A DNA stretch of 64,000 nt from NCBI GenBank assembly GCA_900660155.1, contig CABFPE010000019.1, positions 1,583,620 to 1,647,619 on the forward strand. Direction: 5' to 3'. The notes under the pieces were generated by a model. That model had not been told where the DNA came from. It did not search any database and saw only the letters and a list, made by a program, of their open reading frames with translations. The DNA comes from Hofstenia miamia (Eukaryota; Xenacoelomorpha; Acoela; Hofsteniidae). The position numbers and the translations under genes were made by a program. Positions within the stretch are counted from its first letter, which is position 1. Each line of letters opens with the position of its first letter. This document shows positions 35,620-48,387 of the stretch, one piece after another.

Positions 35620-36298
35620 GAGCAATTCGTCTTCTGACAATTCGTCCTTCTACTTAGATTCCGTCTACGAGCAGGATGATAGCAATGAATACGCTTATAG
35701 CAACTACGGGAACTCCAATTTCTTTGTACCACGAGATAACTTTAACTACGAGTGTCCAACATATACTGACTTCGACGCTGATAGGTACGTAGATGGGATG
35801 TTGCTGAATATAACTAATCCCCAGCCGCCTCTTGACACCTCAGAAGACCGTTTCACCCCCTTCAACAACAGCTACAGCGGCAGCAGTAGCTCCAGTGGAG
35901 AAAGTAGTTCAAACGCTGACTTGGATTGGAAGTATGTCTCTAATATTCCAACTGAACATCATAGCAGCAGTACTAGTGGATGTGACAACCCCAAACGCCC
36001 GCCCAGCTTAGTTGAATTTTCCTCGGATCGTCCACGAAGAAAACTTCGTAAGCAGTTCATATCTCATGAAATGAAAGATGAAAAATATTGGCAGCGACGC
36101 CTTAAGAATAACATTGCTGCAAAAAAATCAAGGGACGCTCGTCGTGAAAAAGACCAACAACTAATTTTGAAATCACAACAATTGGAATACGAGAACTCTA
36201 TTCTGAAACATGAATACGAAGTAATGAAGAGTCAAATGAATCAGATGAAGCTCCTTTGCTCAGGTTGCTCACGTTGTGCTGTAAGTTGCAGTGTCTAA
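35618..36298 (+). CDS. PAR-type bZIP transcription factor, last coding exon
   Basis: 226 codons in one clean frame. Residues 1-150 are Ser/Asn/Asp/Tyr-rich and probably an activation or disordered region. The bZIP domain spans about 152-210: KDEKYWQRRLKNNIAAKKSR is the PAR/HLF/TEF/E4BP4-type basic region (N165-x-AA-xx-SR172). A zipper of L182, L189, L196, M203 and M210 at heptad spacing follows, then a Cys-rich tail (LLCSGCSRCAVSC). It would bind TTAYGTAA sites as a dimer in the nucleus. The frame stays open upstream to a splice acceptor whose AG is at 35586-35587 (EYSTWFIDYV before this Met), so the true start may lie in an earlier exon not identified here. A polyadenylation signal follows at 36533. 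It is the only convincing host gene in the window. Confidence 0.9.
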   Translation: MSNSSSDNSSFYLDSVYEQDDSNEYAYSNYGNSNFFVPRDNFNYECPTYTDFDADRYVDGMLLNITNPQPPLDTSEDRFTPFNNSYSGSSSSSGESSSNADLDWKYVSNIPTEHHSSSTSGCDNPKRPPSLVEFSSDRPRRKLRKQFISHEMKDEKYWQRRLKNNIAAKKSRDARREKDQQLILKSQQLEYENSILKHEYEVMKSQMNQMKLLCSGCSRCAVSCSV

Positions 36299-36532
36299 CT
36301 ACTTTACATTGTCTTACATTAAGTGTACACCGTCTATTTGCTATAGTTGATGTTGTATGTCGTGATGCGTATTTGTAGTTCATTATCTTAGAGATTCTGT
36401 GGCCATAAATACACTTGTATATCATACAAATCTGATCGATGCCTTAGCTTTTGAAACGATGAACGCACTCATGTTACTGCAAAGTCTTTTATAATTAGAT
36501 ATGTGTGAGAGTGAAAACAAAAATATTTGTTG

Positions 36533-36538
36533 AATAAA
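36533..36538 (+). other. Polyadenylation signal AATAAA
   Basis: AATAAA about 235 bases after the bZIP stop, at a normal distance for a compact 3' UTR. No competing coding sequence lies between. Confidence 0.55.
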
Positions 36539-36544
36539 TCGGAA

Positions 36545-38769
36545 ATGATATGAATTTACTAGGGATCTTACAAAAGAGAAGTCAATGGGTTATAATCAAA
36601 GCGAATATTCAAAAAATATCTTTATTAGTTCGATATCAGATCTTGAAGGGGTCAACCTTCACGGTCAGCCTTGTGCAAACCAATTTTTATCTTTTGGGTC
36701 CATTCTGATATAAAATAGCATATTTGAGATAGAAGTTTTGCTCCTGGTGTCAAAATGCCAACACATCACTTAAAACTAAAGGAAAATAGGTTTCATTAGG
36801 CGTAATTATGTCAACTATGCACTATTATGTTTAAGTCGCAACCCATTGGCGAATCTGCACTGAAACATAGTATTTTTAAGAAATGCAATGTCTCCCGCTA
36901 ACTGATGGAACACAAAATTTTCAAATTGATAAATAATCGTTAATTTTAATTTTTTGCATTACTTAATGTTCTAAAATGTACAAAAATTTCTAAACAATTG
37001 TGCATTTTATGATAGCAATCTCAAGGAATTCAAATCACAGAGTCTTGCTATGTAGCGCTTAACTGTTTCTCTGTAAAACTTGCAGTGGTATGATAAAATC
37101 TTAATTTTCAATGTAAAATTTTATTGCATTTAAAATTAGTATTTTCAAATTGTTATATTTGATGATCCCTTTATTCTCAAATACATGTTAATAGTTTCTA
37201 TATTTTGCTTAATTGCTATAACATTGCACACATGTATGTACATTTATAAAGTAAATCAATCGATTGTTGTCCAATGCTGACACTAGCGTCGATGTGAAAT
37301 TGAAAATTTAACATGATTTCCTTTTATCCTAAAATTATGAAAATAGTGATGTTTATGGAACAAAGCTTATTTCTGCTAAACAAATAAATTTAAGCATTTC
37401 CTATTTATACCTTCAACATTTTTATATTACTAAGTATTTGAAAAAAATACTTATGAAAACTTTCTTTTCTAGTATTCCATAAAAATGATATAAATTTATA
37501 TTGATTTTTGAAAAAGCCAAACATTTTTAGCAAGGTCTATAGTTATTAAAGAATAAAATACGAAATTTTAACATTTATATATTTGTGGAATACAATATCA
37601 TTTAAATTACCTCTGTTATTGCTTAATCCTCCATCATGAAATGTGGTCTACCTACTTACTGCTATGTCCTTTTAATTTAGTTATTCTTTCTCCAATTCTT
37701 GTTATGTTATTACATAATGATATTAACTTATTTACAAAATTGCCTTTAACATTTGCATTGTTGTTACGTTCACTTTTTCCTGTGTTATTATAAACAAATT
37801 CATAAAACAAATGTTTTGAATTATCTGCTTACTCCGGCAAACACTTACAAAAAATTTGATCACCATTAAGTATTAAAATCTATGGTTCAATGATCTTAAA
37901 CGATGTGATACCCCATCTGCTACATTATTTTTTGAATATCAGAAATTCGTAACCTGCAAAGATGTTCACAAAATTCCCATTGCAACTATGAATAAATTCA
38001 CTGTAATTTTTTCCCTTTCATCAAGCAGGAATCCATGCACAAACTCTTCATTGCATCTGCTATTGTCCATGTGAAGTTAATGTCAGTGTCTCCTAATAGA
38101 CTAAAATGAGGAGGTTCAAGGCAATATATTATGCCTTGAAACGTGTATTGTTTCAAAATATCTATATTTACTTGAGAACTTCTTTGAAAAACAGAAAAAT
38201 TTTAGTTAACAGCATAGATTTACAAAATAATTTTTAGCTTTTTGCTGATTGAAGTGAGTTAGCAAATTTATAATAACTTTTTTGACAATATTTTTCAACC
38301 ACTAATAAAATAAACAAAAATAAACAATTCCCTTAAAATGCGGATACAAAGTAATTTTGCAATGATTACAGATAAATATTTTAAAGTGCCTGTTAAGATT
38401 TTCCTTGAATCTCAACAAACCTAATAGGATGATAGCCTATTTGAAAATTGAACATACATTTAAACATATTTTCATTATCTATTTCTTACTGCAATGCAAT
38501 TATATGCAAAGAAATTATTGCATGGGCACACTAATAAAACTTCAACACAAAAATTATGGAAAAAGGTGTATTAAAATTTACTCAGATAAGTTTTCCCTAT
38601 TATAATGAAATGAGCAACAAATGGGTATTTGTCATTCAGACAACTGCAGTTCCACGGAAAATCTATGAAAAACATTGAATTTGAGTCGAGATGTACAATC
38701 GAACGATTTATAAATTCAGTAGAATACAAATAATAATATATATATATATATATATATACCTTATATACA
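36545..38769. other. No gene seen
   Basis: AT-rich DNA with short frames only. It ends in a (TA)n tract at about 38737-38758, which marks the left limit of recognisable G1 sequence. Confidence 0.45.
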
Positions 38770-39021
38770 TAACGGAATTTGTATCCCATACTTAATAGCA
38801 AATATGTGCAGGAATCGTTGTTGTCTTATGCAATCAAACATGTCATTAAACGCGAGAAAAATGATATCAAAAGGGTCATAAAAACCCCGATTGTATGAAA
38901 CAAATAAATGTGATTGGGGATGAAGAAACTTACTATGATGATGAAGATTGAATAGAATCACAGACTGATGAAGAGTCAGAAAACTAGGTAGAGCGCCACT
39001 AACAAAAACCATGCACCAATA

Positions 39022-39429
39022 ATGATTTTAACGAATTTAGACAACATAAATATGATAATGGTAACAATTAACGGAGTGATGACAAAAGTAACGATTGATA
39101 CAGGAGCAGCAACGTCAATAATAACTGATGAGTGTGCAACAAAACTGGGTTTCAAACAAAAAGTCTTCGATAAATTGAACAAACATCTAATTAATGCATC
39201 TGGTGAATATATCAATTCAAAAGGGATGATAAAGTCAGTTCAAATGAGAATAGCCAATATGACATTCGGGCAATCACTGGTGGTGGTGGATACACATAAT
39301 AACTTGTTACCCTACGAGGCTATACTTGGCAACGACTTCCTAACAAAAAATGGATGCATTATAAACTATGCAAACAGGACGATAAAAATCAAGGAGGAAG
39401 AAGGCAGACAAAAGACAATAATTTTTTAG
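39022..39429 (+). pseudogene. G1 aspartic protease region
   Basis: The active-site text IDTGAATSIITDE and the C-terminal ILGNDFLTKNGCIINY are typical of retropepsins of Ty3/Gypsy elements, which cut the element's polyproteins. It corresponds to the G3 region at 51388-51708. Confidence 0.75.
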
Positions 39430-40739
39430 TTGGAAGAAGATATTCAGTTGCAGCCACACCAGTGGAGAATGTACACAATAGAAAGAGAAAGTCAAATAAC
39501 AACAGACATAATGTTATATGAGAATAAAGGAATTAATAAAAAGAGAGTATCAATGCCATCAAGTGTTTGCACTGTTAAAAATGGAAAAGGCAAAATACCA
39601 ATCCTGAATGCAACGAACCAGAATATCAATGTAAAAAGATGAAATATGAAAATATATGGAAAATACATTAAATCTAACATCAGACTTATTTGGAGAGTGA
39701 TCAAAGACGACGATGGGGCGAGTAATTTGCAAGGTCAATTTGAGGATGTGCAAAGGAAAGCAGTAAGTACTCCACATGGGGGATTCGAGGGCGAGTGGAT
39801 GAACACCATCAAAGTAGCAAGTACTCCGAAGGGCCTAGGGCATAGGGACGAAAGCATGTGAAGAAGACATTTGTAGAATACTAGAAATAAAGAATGAAGA
39901 CTACCAACACTTAGAAGAGAGAGAAATTCAACAGTTAAAAGAGATGTTGGAGAGACACAAATGGAAATTCAATTATGGAGAAATAAGTGTGGGTTAAGCA
40001 ATAGGCTAAACACACAAAATAGTAATAACAACAGACAAGCCAATAAAGCTGCCGGTAAGAAGAGTGCCAGAGCAGATGAAAGACGAATACAATCGCATAC
40101 TAAGTGAACTGATCGACAACAAAATAATCCGATCAAGCAAAAGCCCATATGCAACACTGATGGTGTTTGTGAATCAAGGAAACAAGTATCACTTATGTAT
40201 AGACTTTCACAAGCTGAATGAGGTGACAAAGAAGGATTCGTACCCCCTTCCACATATAGAAGATATGTTATATGAGGCAAGTAAACACAAATACTTTACG
40301 TCAATAGATTGATGTAAGGCATACTGACAGGTGAAGATGGAAGAGGAAGATATCGAAAAACGGCATTTATAACACCTTATGGATTATATGAATTGATATA
40401 CATGGCGTTTGGATTGTGTACCACATTGGAGACTTTTCAGAGATACATTACAAAAGTACTGAAGGATAGGACACACAGAATGGAGGACGGAGTCAATGCT
40501 TATATAGATGACATCATAGTAATGAGCAATACAGTACAAGAGCATCTAGAGAAGCTGGAAAGAACACTGACAATACTGGAGAAAACAGGTCTCAGAATCA
40601 ACAGAAATAAGTGTGATATATTGAAGGAAAAAATAATACTTCTGGGAAGAGTGATCGAGTAAGGCAGGATATGCATGAAAGACAATGCAAGGGATATGAT
40701 TCAGAAAATAGAAAAACCAAACAACAAAAAGGACATATA

Positions 40740-41448
40740 CCCAGATAACAATTTTGATTGTTTTTATGTTGTTTCATACTTTTGGTTGTTGCAGCAACCA
40801 CTCACTTTAATAATAAATAATTAGTACACAAACACTCAGAAATAAAACTCATTTTGTTATTCTTATTACTAGATCCATTTAATATAAAAAAAGGATTTAT
40901 GAAACCTTTTTGAAATTTTCAATATCTGAAAATTATAGTATACCAAACAATTGAATTTTCAGAATAATTTATTCATGAGTATTTGGACATCTTGAAATTG
41001 ACTGTTAAATAAAAATGTTACATTTGAGCAGAAGATGTTTTTCACAATTTAAGAATGTACTATTTCAAAATTGTGCTTAATTTTAGATTTTTAAATTTTT
41101 GTTAAATTTGGCAGATTTTTATGCTCATTGTTAGCATTTATATATGAGACATTTATTAATTGTTTAACATCTGATAGATAATGGTTTGCTCTTTATCAAA
41201 CTTGTGTTTGTTTAAGCAGAATTTCTTGAACTGTTTAGCAATATTAAATGTTATTTTGTATATAAAAATAATCCTAAAACAATTGTGTGACAACATAAAA
41301 CAATATTGTTACGACCTTAAAATATTCCTTTTTTATTCATAAAAAGCAACCTAATGTGATGTTGTTGAAGCAACATTGTTTCAACCAATGAAATGGTACC
41401 ATTTCAACTTTAGAACAACGTTGTTTAGCCCCTCAATTGTTATCTGGG
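40740..41448. mobile_element. MITE inserted in G1
   Basis: 709 bp with inverted ends CCCAGATAACAATT at 40740 and its complement ending at 41448, and TA on both sides (40738-40739 and 41449-41450), as for Tc1/mariner-type insertions. Inside are several attgtt/aacaat-rich tracts, no gene. It interrupts G1 pol, so it is younger than G1. Confidence 0.7.
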
Positions 41449-43443
41449 TAGAGGGTAATGTGTTTTTTCAATTACTGTGGAACCTTTATCCCAAACATTG
41501 CTGGAATAACTGTGAAGATTACTAGACTCATGAGAATATCAGTACTATTCATATGGACTTGGCAGGAACAAGAAGAGCTCGACAATATCAAGAAGAATTA
41601 GCAAAATTACCATCATTAAATACGCCAGACTACAAGAAGAATTTTTTTTTAGATTGCAATGCTAGCAAAGTTGCTATTAGAGCAATTTGAGGACAGCTAA
41701 AGAATGGAAAGGAGGTGCCCGTGCAATTCTTCATTCGGAAACTGAAAGCAAGCAAAGAAAATTATGGGTCAATGAAGTTGGAAATGTTGGCACTCATTGA
41801 GAGCATTAGAAAATTCAAACACTTTCTAATTGGTCGAGAGTTTAGAGTATGCACTGACAATAGTGGATTAGCCTGGCTAAAAAAATTTTCTGGAGACAAG
41901 TCAGGGATAGTATTTAAATGAATTTATGTTCACAATGGAACACTGCAAAGGCACACTACACAACAACACAGATTTTTGGACATCATTACCCAAATATCAA
42001 AGGGAATCGGCAAAAGCAGATGGAGAAAAGAAACAGTTTCAATTCTTACCACAAATGAAGTACAAAGGACTACCAGAGATAAATGTGGGCAAGCAGTTTT
42101 ACTGAAAATGATGAAGGAAGAAATATCTGAACAAGAAATAATAGAGAAACAGAGGGACAATGTAATACTTAACAAAATCATCAAGAAGATAAGAGAACTG
42201 CAGACAAAACTATTAAAACTGACAGCAAGCTACTATGAATGGTATGAATGGAAGTTGTATAAACATGGATTGCCATATGTCCAGGCACAAAACAATAGAA
42301 TTGTGATCCCCAAATACTACAACAGAGAACTCATACAGAAAGTGCACAAAAAAGGCCACTTAGGCATAATGCAGACAGAGAAAACCTTTAATTCCAGATT
42401 CATCACTACAGCTATGAGGAAAATAATGGAAGAAATAATAAATAAATGTACAATGTGTTTATTGAATAACAAGCAGCACTTCCCAGCACAGAGGCATCAC
42501 TAGAAAAAATAATTGCAACACAACCAAACAAGATAATACACATTAATTTGGAGATGCTATCAAAAGACAAGGAGTGACATCAACACCTTTTGGTAATGGT
42601 GGACAATTTCACCAAATATACAAAAATGATCCCAATGAAAAACACAACAGCTGAGATAATGATGAAAGAATGGATCCTGAAATTTGGTCCAATGGAAATG
42701 ATAATAACCAACAAAGGACTGCAATTCAAGACCAGACTATTCTGAGATGGCAAAACTATTAGAAATAGTCAATGAGTGAATGACAGCATACCCTCCTCAG
42801 GCAAACAAAGCTATAGAGTATTTAAATCAAATGTTAATCAAACTAATAAGAGTGGCGCCATCAAGAATAGGCGGGAACAAATGGAGAAAGCTGATCAAAA
42901 TGGTGGAGTATTCTTACAACACTTCTGTGCACTCAATGACAGGGATGACCCCTTCAAAGCAATGTTCAGCAGGGAAGCCACCCCACCTCTATCCATGCAA
43001 TACTTCAACTACAGTGATGGAATGGGCAACGAATATGTGAATCAGCTTAAAAGCCAAATTACAGCAATACACAAGACAATGTGTCACAATATAAGAAAGT
43101 CAGCCATGAGACAACAATGCAATTATAATAGAAAAATTTACAATCGTGCACACAAAGAGGGGATAAAGTATATGCAGTCATACTGATAAAATTCACTGAT
43201 ACAAATCAAGTCCAAAAATTAAAAACAGTTTGTTCCAGGCCTTACACAATCACACAAATACTACCAAATAATGAGTACATGTTAGACAATGAAAGACTAT
43301 TAAATTTTCAAAGTTTGAAGAGATCAATGGTGAATATCAAAGCAACCAAGATAGATTGAGCATAATCCAACAATTAGAGCTGCAAAACAAAAAGAGATTT
43401 GTTGGAGAAGATTAATATCAAATTCAATGACAATTAAAAACAG

Positions 43444-44210
43444 TGTTAATTGTAAACTAGAATCAATTTAAGTTTAGCATCAGTAATTTTGTATATTGCA
43501 ACTAAGAAACAACATTTACCAAATAGTATCTGTCAAAACCATTTTGGCAAAATTAAAAGGGGCATTAACACTTCCATTATTTTTGAGGGATCTTGACAGA
43601 TGATTTGAAATTCAAAATTGACAGGTACTTTTGGATTAGAAACTATTAATAGCATGAAATCAATTGGAGAAACTGTTGAAGTAAATTCTTTGAAAATCTT
43701 ATCTTTAGATTTAATTCAGTTTGATTATTATTAAACAATGTCAAGCTAAATGGTCAATGCATTAGTAGTGGCAAGGGCACACATTGGGAGTGATTCCAGG
43801 GTCCTTGATCCAAGGCATGTAACTGCATCTATGTTAGGGATACAATTAGAGGAGTTTTTCTCCATTTAGCTGACTACTGATTTTTTCATTAACATGTATG
43901 CAATAATAAAACTATCAAAGAAATGGTTGGATAACTGATCATAGGTTATTATATCTTATATTAACTAGACAACATAGGTGACCTATAAATAGACTGATGA
44001 TGAGACCAAGCATGTAACAGTAAGTAAATGTAAGTTAGGAAGCTGCAAGTAATTATCTATTTGATTATTTGTATTAATTAAAGCCAGTAATTTTTGGTAA
44101 TGGCTAAATAAATATTTATTAAGCAGCTAGTGACAGTTCCTGGTTGCAAGTACAAGTTACACATTACAAATCAAGTTTAAGTCAGTTACATCAGCCTTTA
44201 TATTATCTCA
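43444..44210 (+). repeat. G1 3' LTR, cut at the junction with the G2 LTR
   Basis: It begins TGTTAATTGTAAACTAG after an A-rich tract just past the integrase. It is homologous throughout to the G4 LTR on the other strand at 62020-63022 (shared order: tgtttcttag, gacagata, aagtacctgt, gcttgacatt, cttcctaac, on the complement). It stops near 44210, short of the G4 LTR length, where the G2 LTR begins on the opposite strand. Confidence 0.55.
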
Positions 44211-44763
44211 GCTTATGTAAATAAATAATAAAACAAAGGGCACATAATTGCTGTGCATTTATATTTGCCAACAGCATAGTATATTTGCAGTGTGTTGCTA
44301 TTAAGTGCATGTACAAAATGAAATGATTGAATTAAAAGATGTTATTCTCTACACATACATGTAGCCATAACCTAAAGTGACCATGATTTAGGCTGCCAAC
44401 TGTCAAAAGGCTAGTTTTCATGCTAGACACTTGTGCAGTAACTCCCAAATTGTTGCTGGATCTTAAGCAAGATTGAAGTGAGACAAATTAATTTGTGCAA
44501 TTGCTACAGTTCTCTCACATATTTATAACAATTTCAGTAAATTATTACCTGTTACATGTTTACAAAATGTTGCATGAAATTCCCTTGCAAATTAAATGAA
44601 CAATAACACATAACTCAGATCAAGGGGACAATAATAAAATGATCATAAAACTGCACTCCAAAATACAAAGAATTAAACATGATGATGTAATCACTAAAAC
44701 TAAAGTGCCAAATTAATCAGAAATAATTGAACAAATTAAAATAGGGCCCTGAGTGACTCTACA
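44210..44763 (-). repeat. G2 3' LTR fragment
   Basis: On the minus strand it begins TGTAGAGTCACTCAGGGCCC at 44763, the same start as the G3 3' LTR. It continues with recognisable matches (ggtcactttaggt, ttgtacatgcactta, gctgagata) until about 44210. Much more diverged from the G3 LTRs than those are from each other. Confidence 0.65.
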
Positions 44764-44789
44764 CACCCTCCATTGCACTGTTAAGTTTG

Positions 44790-47700
44790 TGGTAACAGTA
44801 GGACAGTGGGACCTGATAACAACTTTTGCATCTCCTCCACCATTTCAATAGCAAGGACATTGTCCCAAGACAAAACTTCAGCATACTTAGGGCGCCTAGT
44901 AATCTGCATCAATGTCTCTCATTGTGTGATGGCTTTGCTAAGTAGTTGAAAGAACTCAATTTTGGGCAGGCGAGAGCTGATCAGGCAATTTCTTTGTAAA
45001 TTGTTAAGTCTACTTGTGAATGTATTGTAAAACTGCTCATTGAGCCAGAGAACTTTCAAGGCAATCATGAGGGTCATGAGTGCATCTGTGTCTGAAGTGT
45101 GTGAGTCCTCTGCACTGATCTGGGTGTTGGGATAAAAATGTGTAAAGACTTCACAGAGAGATCACATTCAAGTAGTATTGTTCATAAAGAGTGAGCAATA
45201 CTCATTGACCTGTTGGAGAGTTATTTCCTCTGGATTGTTCATCTTGGCCCTCAGCATAGTAATGATTTCAATTCTTTTTGTGACATCATAATTGCATGTT
45301 ATCATCTTGACATTGTTGATCCACATCATGTCTCCTGAAGCTTGAAATAATATAAGGACGCATGGGTATAACAAAGTGATCTTAGTGTGGATCTTCTGAA
45401 GTTGTGTTGAGATTGGCTGCCCCTTTTGAAAGATGTCCTTGATGGTTAACTTGCAGTAAATGAAAACGCATTCAGGATTGCCACAGTCTATTAAGGTGTC
45501 CCTTGTTTCTTTGTAATCTTTCATCTTCATGGCTTTAGTGATCTCTGTTGCAGTAGATATGTAATTAATTTTATCAGACAAGTGGGCTGACACCTTTTTG
45601 TGCTCCTTCCTTATTCTCCAAGATGGTAAAATTAGTGGTGTCATTAGGCATGGTGGTGGTATACAGGGCAGATTGTGTTTCTTGGCATTGGTTTCCAACT
45701 GTTCAAACTCAACCTTTTTCTTGAGCATGGCAGTCCCAATTGTGATAGGATAATTGATCTTAGCATCCTTGATTGAATCCCAAAAAGTACTCCTTAATCC
45801 ATGTTTGCAGAGGTTCATAACTTGAGTAGAGGAAATGCATAGTTGGGCCATAGTGCATTCTATGTCCAAGGCTATTTGTTACCTAGGTGATTGTAGAAGC
45901 ACTAACTCCTCCTTTGTAAACATTTCAGTGAGGCACCACTTCATAAAGCCCAGAATATCATTATCACAGTTACTCTCAATGATGCAGTCAGCTATTGTGA
46001 GCTTCTCAGTGAACTCCTCAGGATGGTGTTCAATGGTAAGTATGTGCTCATCTTTGGTAATGGACCAGGCGGGTGTGGGGACAGGGGAGGTTGCAACTCC
46101 AGAAAACTTTTGTAAGTTGATGGCCTTGAGGAGGGCCTTAGTGCCAGGTGATACCTTGATAGCTGATGAAGACAATAGCTCTTCTTTGTGGTAAAATTGC
46201 TCAAGGGAGCACATCGTTTGTCCAATAACAGTGAGCAGAATGACTTCGCCATCTTTGGCTGCATGTCTTCTAGTCTTGGCTATTTTGTTGTAGCCACTAT
46301 TGGTATAATTCATTTTCTCCAGGTTGAACAGAATCTCAGTTTTCATATGGATGTTGTAATGGGTAACAAGCTCCAAGAACTGCTGCATGGACCTGGGCTC
46401 TTGACGGATAAGACAGTTTGTGTAGAGTGGAGCATACTCTGAGTTAAGTGATGGAAATTTGGTTTTGGCAGTGGCTCCCCAAATATAATTTTTGAGGGTA
46501 TCAGAAAAAATATTAAGATCTGAAAACATGACACCAAGACCATTTACAATCATTTGTGGTGGCAATCACCCTAGGGGACTGCTGGTTCCTATTAATCTTG
46601 CATAGTGCTTCTCAAAACGCTTCTCAAATGCTGGTAAAGAACATGCATGTAGCAGCCAATTCTTCACTTTCCAGGCTGTGGGACAAATCACGAGTTCATG
46701 GGTGCATAACTTGGCTAGATTCTCTTGGTCATGTTGGTTGAGAGGTAACTGAAGCTGGGGATTGCTCATAAGAAAAATTGAGAGGATCCAAATGGCTCCA
46801 CAAGATTGGATAGAAGGTGCAAAATTCTCAGAGAATAACTTTTCTGCAGTTTTGTTGATCCTGCAAGATGTAAGATATGCACAGTTCCATAAGTAGTCTT
46901 TCCACAGATCTCAAGTACTGCAGATTCTAATAGTTGGCCACTCAGTTTTGGGGCTCTTATCTGCTTTCAGTGATGTCAAAATTCCATTGAACTCAGCTAG
47001 TGTGGTCACACTCTGAGAGAAAGCAAGACTAACATGAATGTCTGTAATGGTGGCCAAGCCAGGCAGGTTGATGTTAATTGACTCAAGAGTTTGAGCATGG
47101 ACAGCAGCGTCAATGATTATTCTTGTATCAATGGCGTGGCAATGCATAGGGATCCTTTTGCAAAGCAAGAGATCAGTGTATATCAGCTTAGTTATTGAAA
47201 TAATGTTTGTATGATACATACTCACTGGCTTATAATAGTTACTGTATAGAATCATAAAGTCTTCCATTTGGAAGTGGAGAATTTCGACCTGCTCTGGGAT
47301 CTCGTCCTGGTATTCTTCCTTTAAAAACATGGCAAGGTGGATATTCTCAACCTTCACAAGTCAGTAGGCAATTTCTATCTTCTCCATGATCCTTGGGCTG
47401 GTTCACCTCACGTACATGGAAAAAGTAAACAATGAGAAAATTCTCAAAATCAATGTTAACACATTTGAACTTTTGGATGGATTTATTGCTGTTAAGAAGC
47501 TGGCACAAGTGTGTGAGGTTAAAGACCTCGTCAAACATAGTGTGGACAGTACTCTACCAATAGGGCCTCTTTAGCCCACCATGCATCTTAGAATTGTAAC
47601 AAATAATAGTGTTGATTTTCAGCCTACACTCAGCATCAATGACAGATGGGATAACATCAATAGAGCATGTTAATGACTTAGTGTTATATGTCCACCTCAG

Positions 47701-48290
47701 TTTGTTCCTAGTTTCTTTAGACAAGTTGTTGTGCATGAAACTAATGGCCTTAGGGTTTGTGATAAAGTATGGGTGGAGTATCTAATCTCCAACTTTGGAT
47801 GTCTTCTTCTGCCTTTCTTCAGTCTTCTTTGATCGATTACTTGTAGAAGCATGTGACAAAGGACTGGGACTAGAGGGGGTTATCAAGTCACTTTGGGGTG
47901 GTTGGGTGTCACTTATATTAGCACTAATATTAGCAAAAGGCATTCTTACTCTACTAGACTCCTCAGGTTCCTGCTGAGAGTGTTTTCTCCCTGTGTAGTC
48001 ATCTGAGGTCTGCTCCTGAGGGGAGTGTTGTCTCCCAAAGTAGTTGTGGGAATCATACTCCCAAGGAGAGTGTTGTCTCCCCAATTAGTCGGGCGTTCTG
48101 TTACTCAAGTCCTCTTGTGTCCTTCCTTGTTTCCAGGATATGCTCTCCTCTGCTTGATGGGGGGTAACATCTCACCTCCTTTCATCTCACAGATTGTGTC
48201 TTTGCCTCACTCATCTCCTTGCAGGCAGCTGGTTTTCAGTTTGTTTCATCTGATGTGGCTTGGTTGCCAAACATAAAGATTAATTAGGTT
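44790..48290 (-). pseudogene. G2 third coding region (env position), unrecognised protein
   Basis: Minus-strand text matches the G3 third region over most of its length, for example KINYPITIGTAMLKKK, LPCIPPPCLMTPLILPSW, YKETRDTLIDCGNPE, IKDIFQKGQPISTQ and YDVTKRIEIITML. The N-terminal side is low complexity with about three repeats of a GRQHSP.E motif, and a Ser/Pro stretch. No signal peptide, membrane span or envelope Cys pattern is evident, and I know no family that fits. Broken in several places. Confidence 0.6.
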
Positions 48291-48382
48291 CCCAATCTTG
48301 GGTATTTAAATGATCTAAATACTCTTGGTCTCTAACTCTATGTCTAGGCAAAATATGAGTAGCAGTAATGTTGCTACTATTG

Positions 48383-48387
48383 CTACT
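48383..48387. repeat. G3 target-site duplication, left copy (ctact)
   Basis: ctact just before the 5' LTR matches ctact at 60216-60220 just after the 3' LTR. With G3 and one copy taken away, the two G2 halves line up with the uninterrupted order seen at 54940-54990. Confidence 0.75.

Larger units (their letters stand above)
38770..44210 (+). mobile_element. G1: Ty3/Gypsy-type LTR element, fossil
   Basis: Parts appear in Ty3/Gypsy order: protease (about 39022-39429, IDTGAATSII), reverse transcriptase (about 40040-40690, YIDDIIVMS), RNase H (about 41640-41920, CTDNSGLAWLKKF) and integrase (about 42090-43430, zinc-binding H..H..C..C region and core). A 3' LTR follows directly at 43444. No 5' LTR or clear gag is seen left of 38770. 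A 709-bp MITE sits between RT and RNase H. It is broken, with roughly ten or more interruptions, and older than G3. The third coding region of G2-G4 is absent. Confidence 0.8.

Noticed and set aside
36198-36425. Minus-strand 75-codon frame overlapping the end of the bZIP exon
   Set aside because: Antisense to the bZIP coding sequence and 3' UTR, no motif.
43444-44210. Reading this segment as part of the G2 LTR on the minus strand
   Set aside because: It follows the G1 integrase directly and matches the G4 LTR in the orientation relative to coding sequence, so it is better read as the G1 3' LTR.
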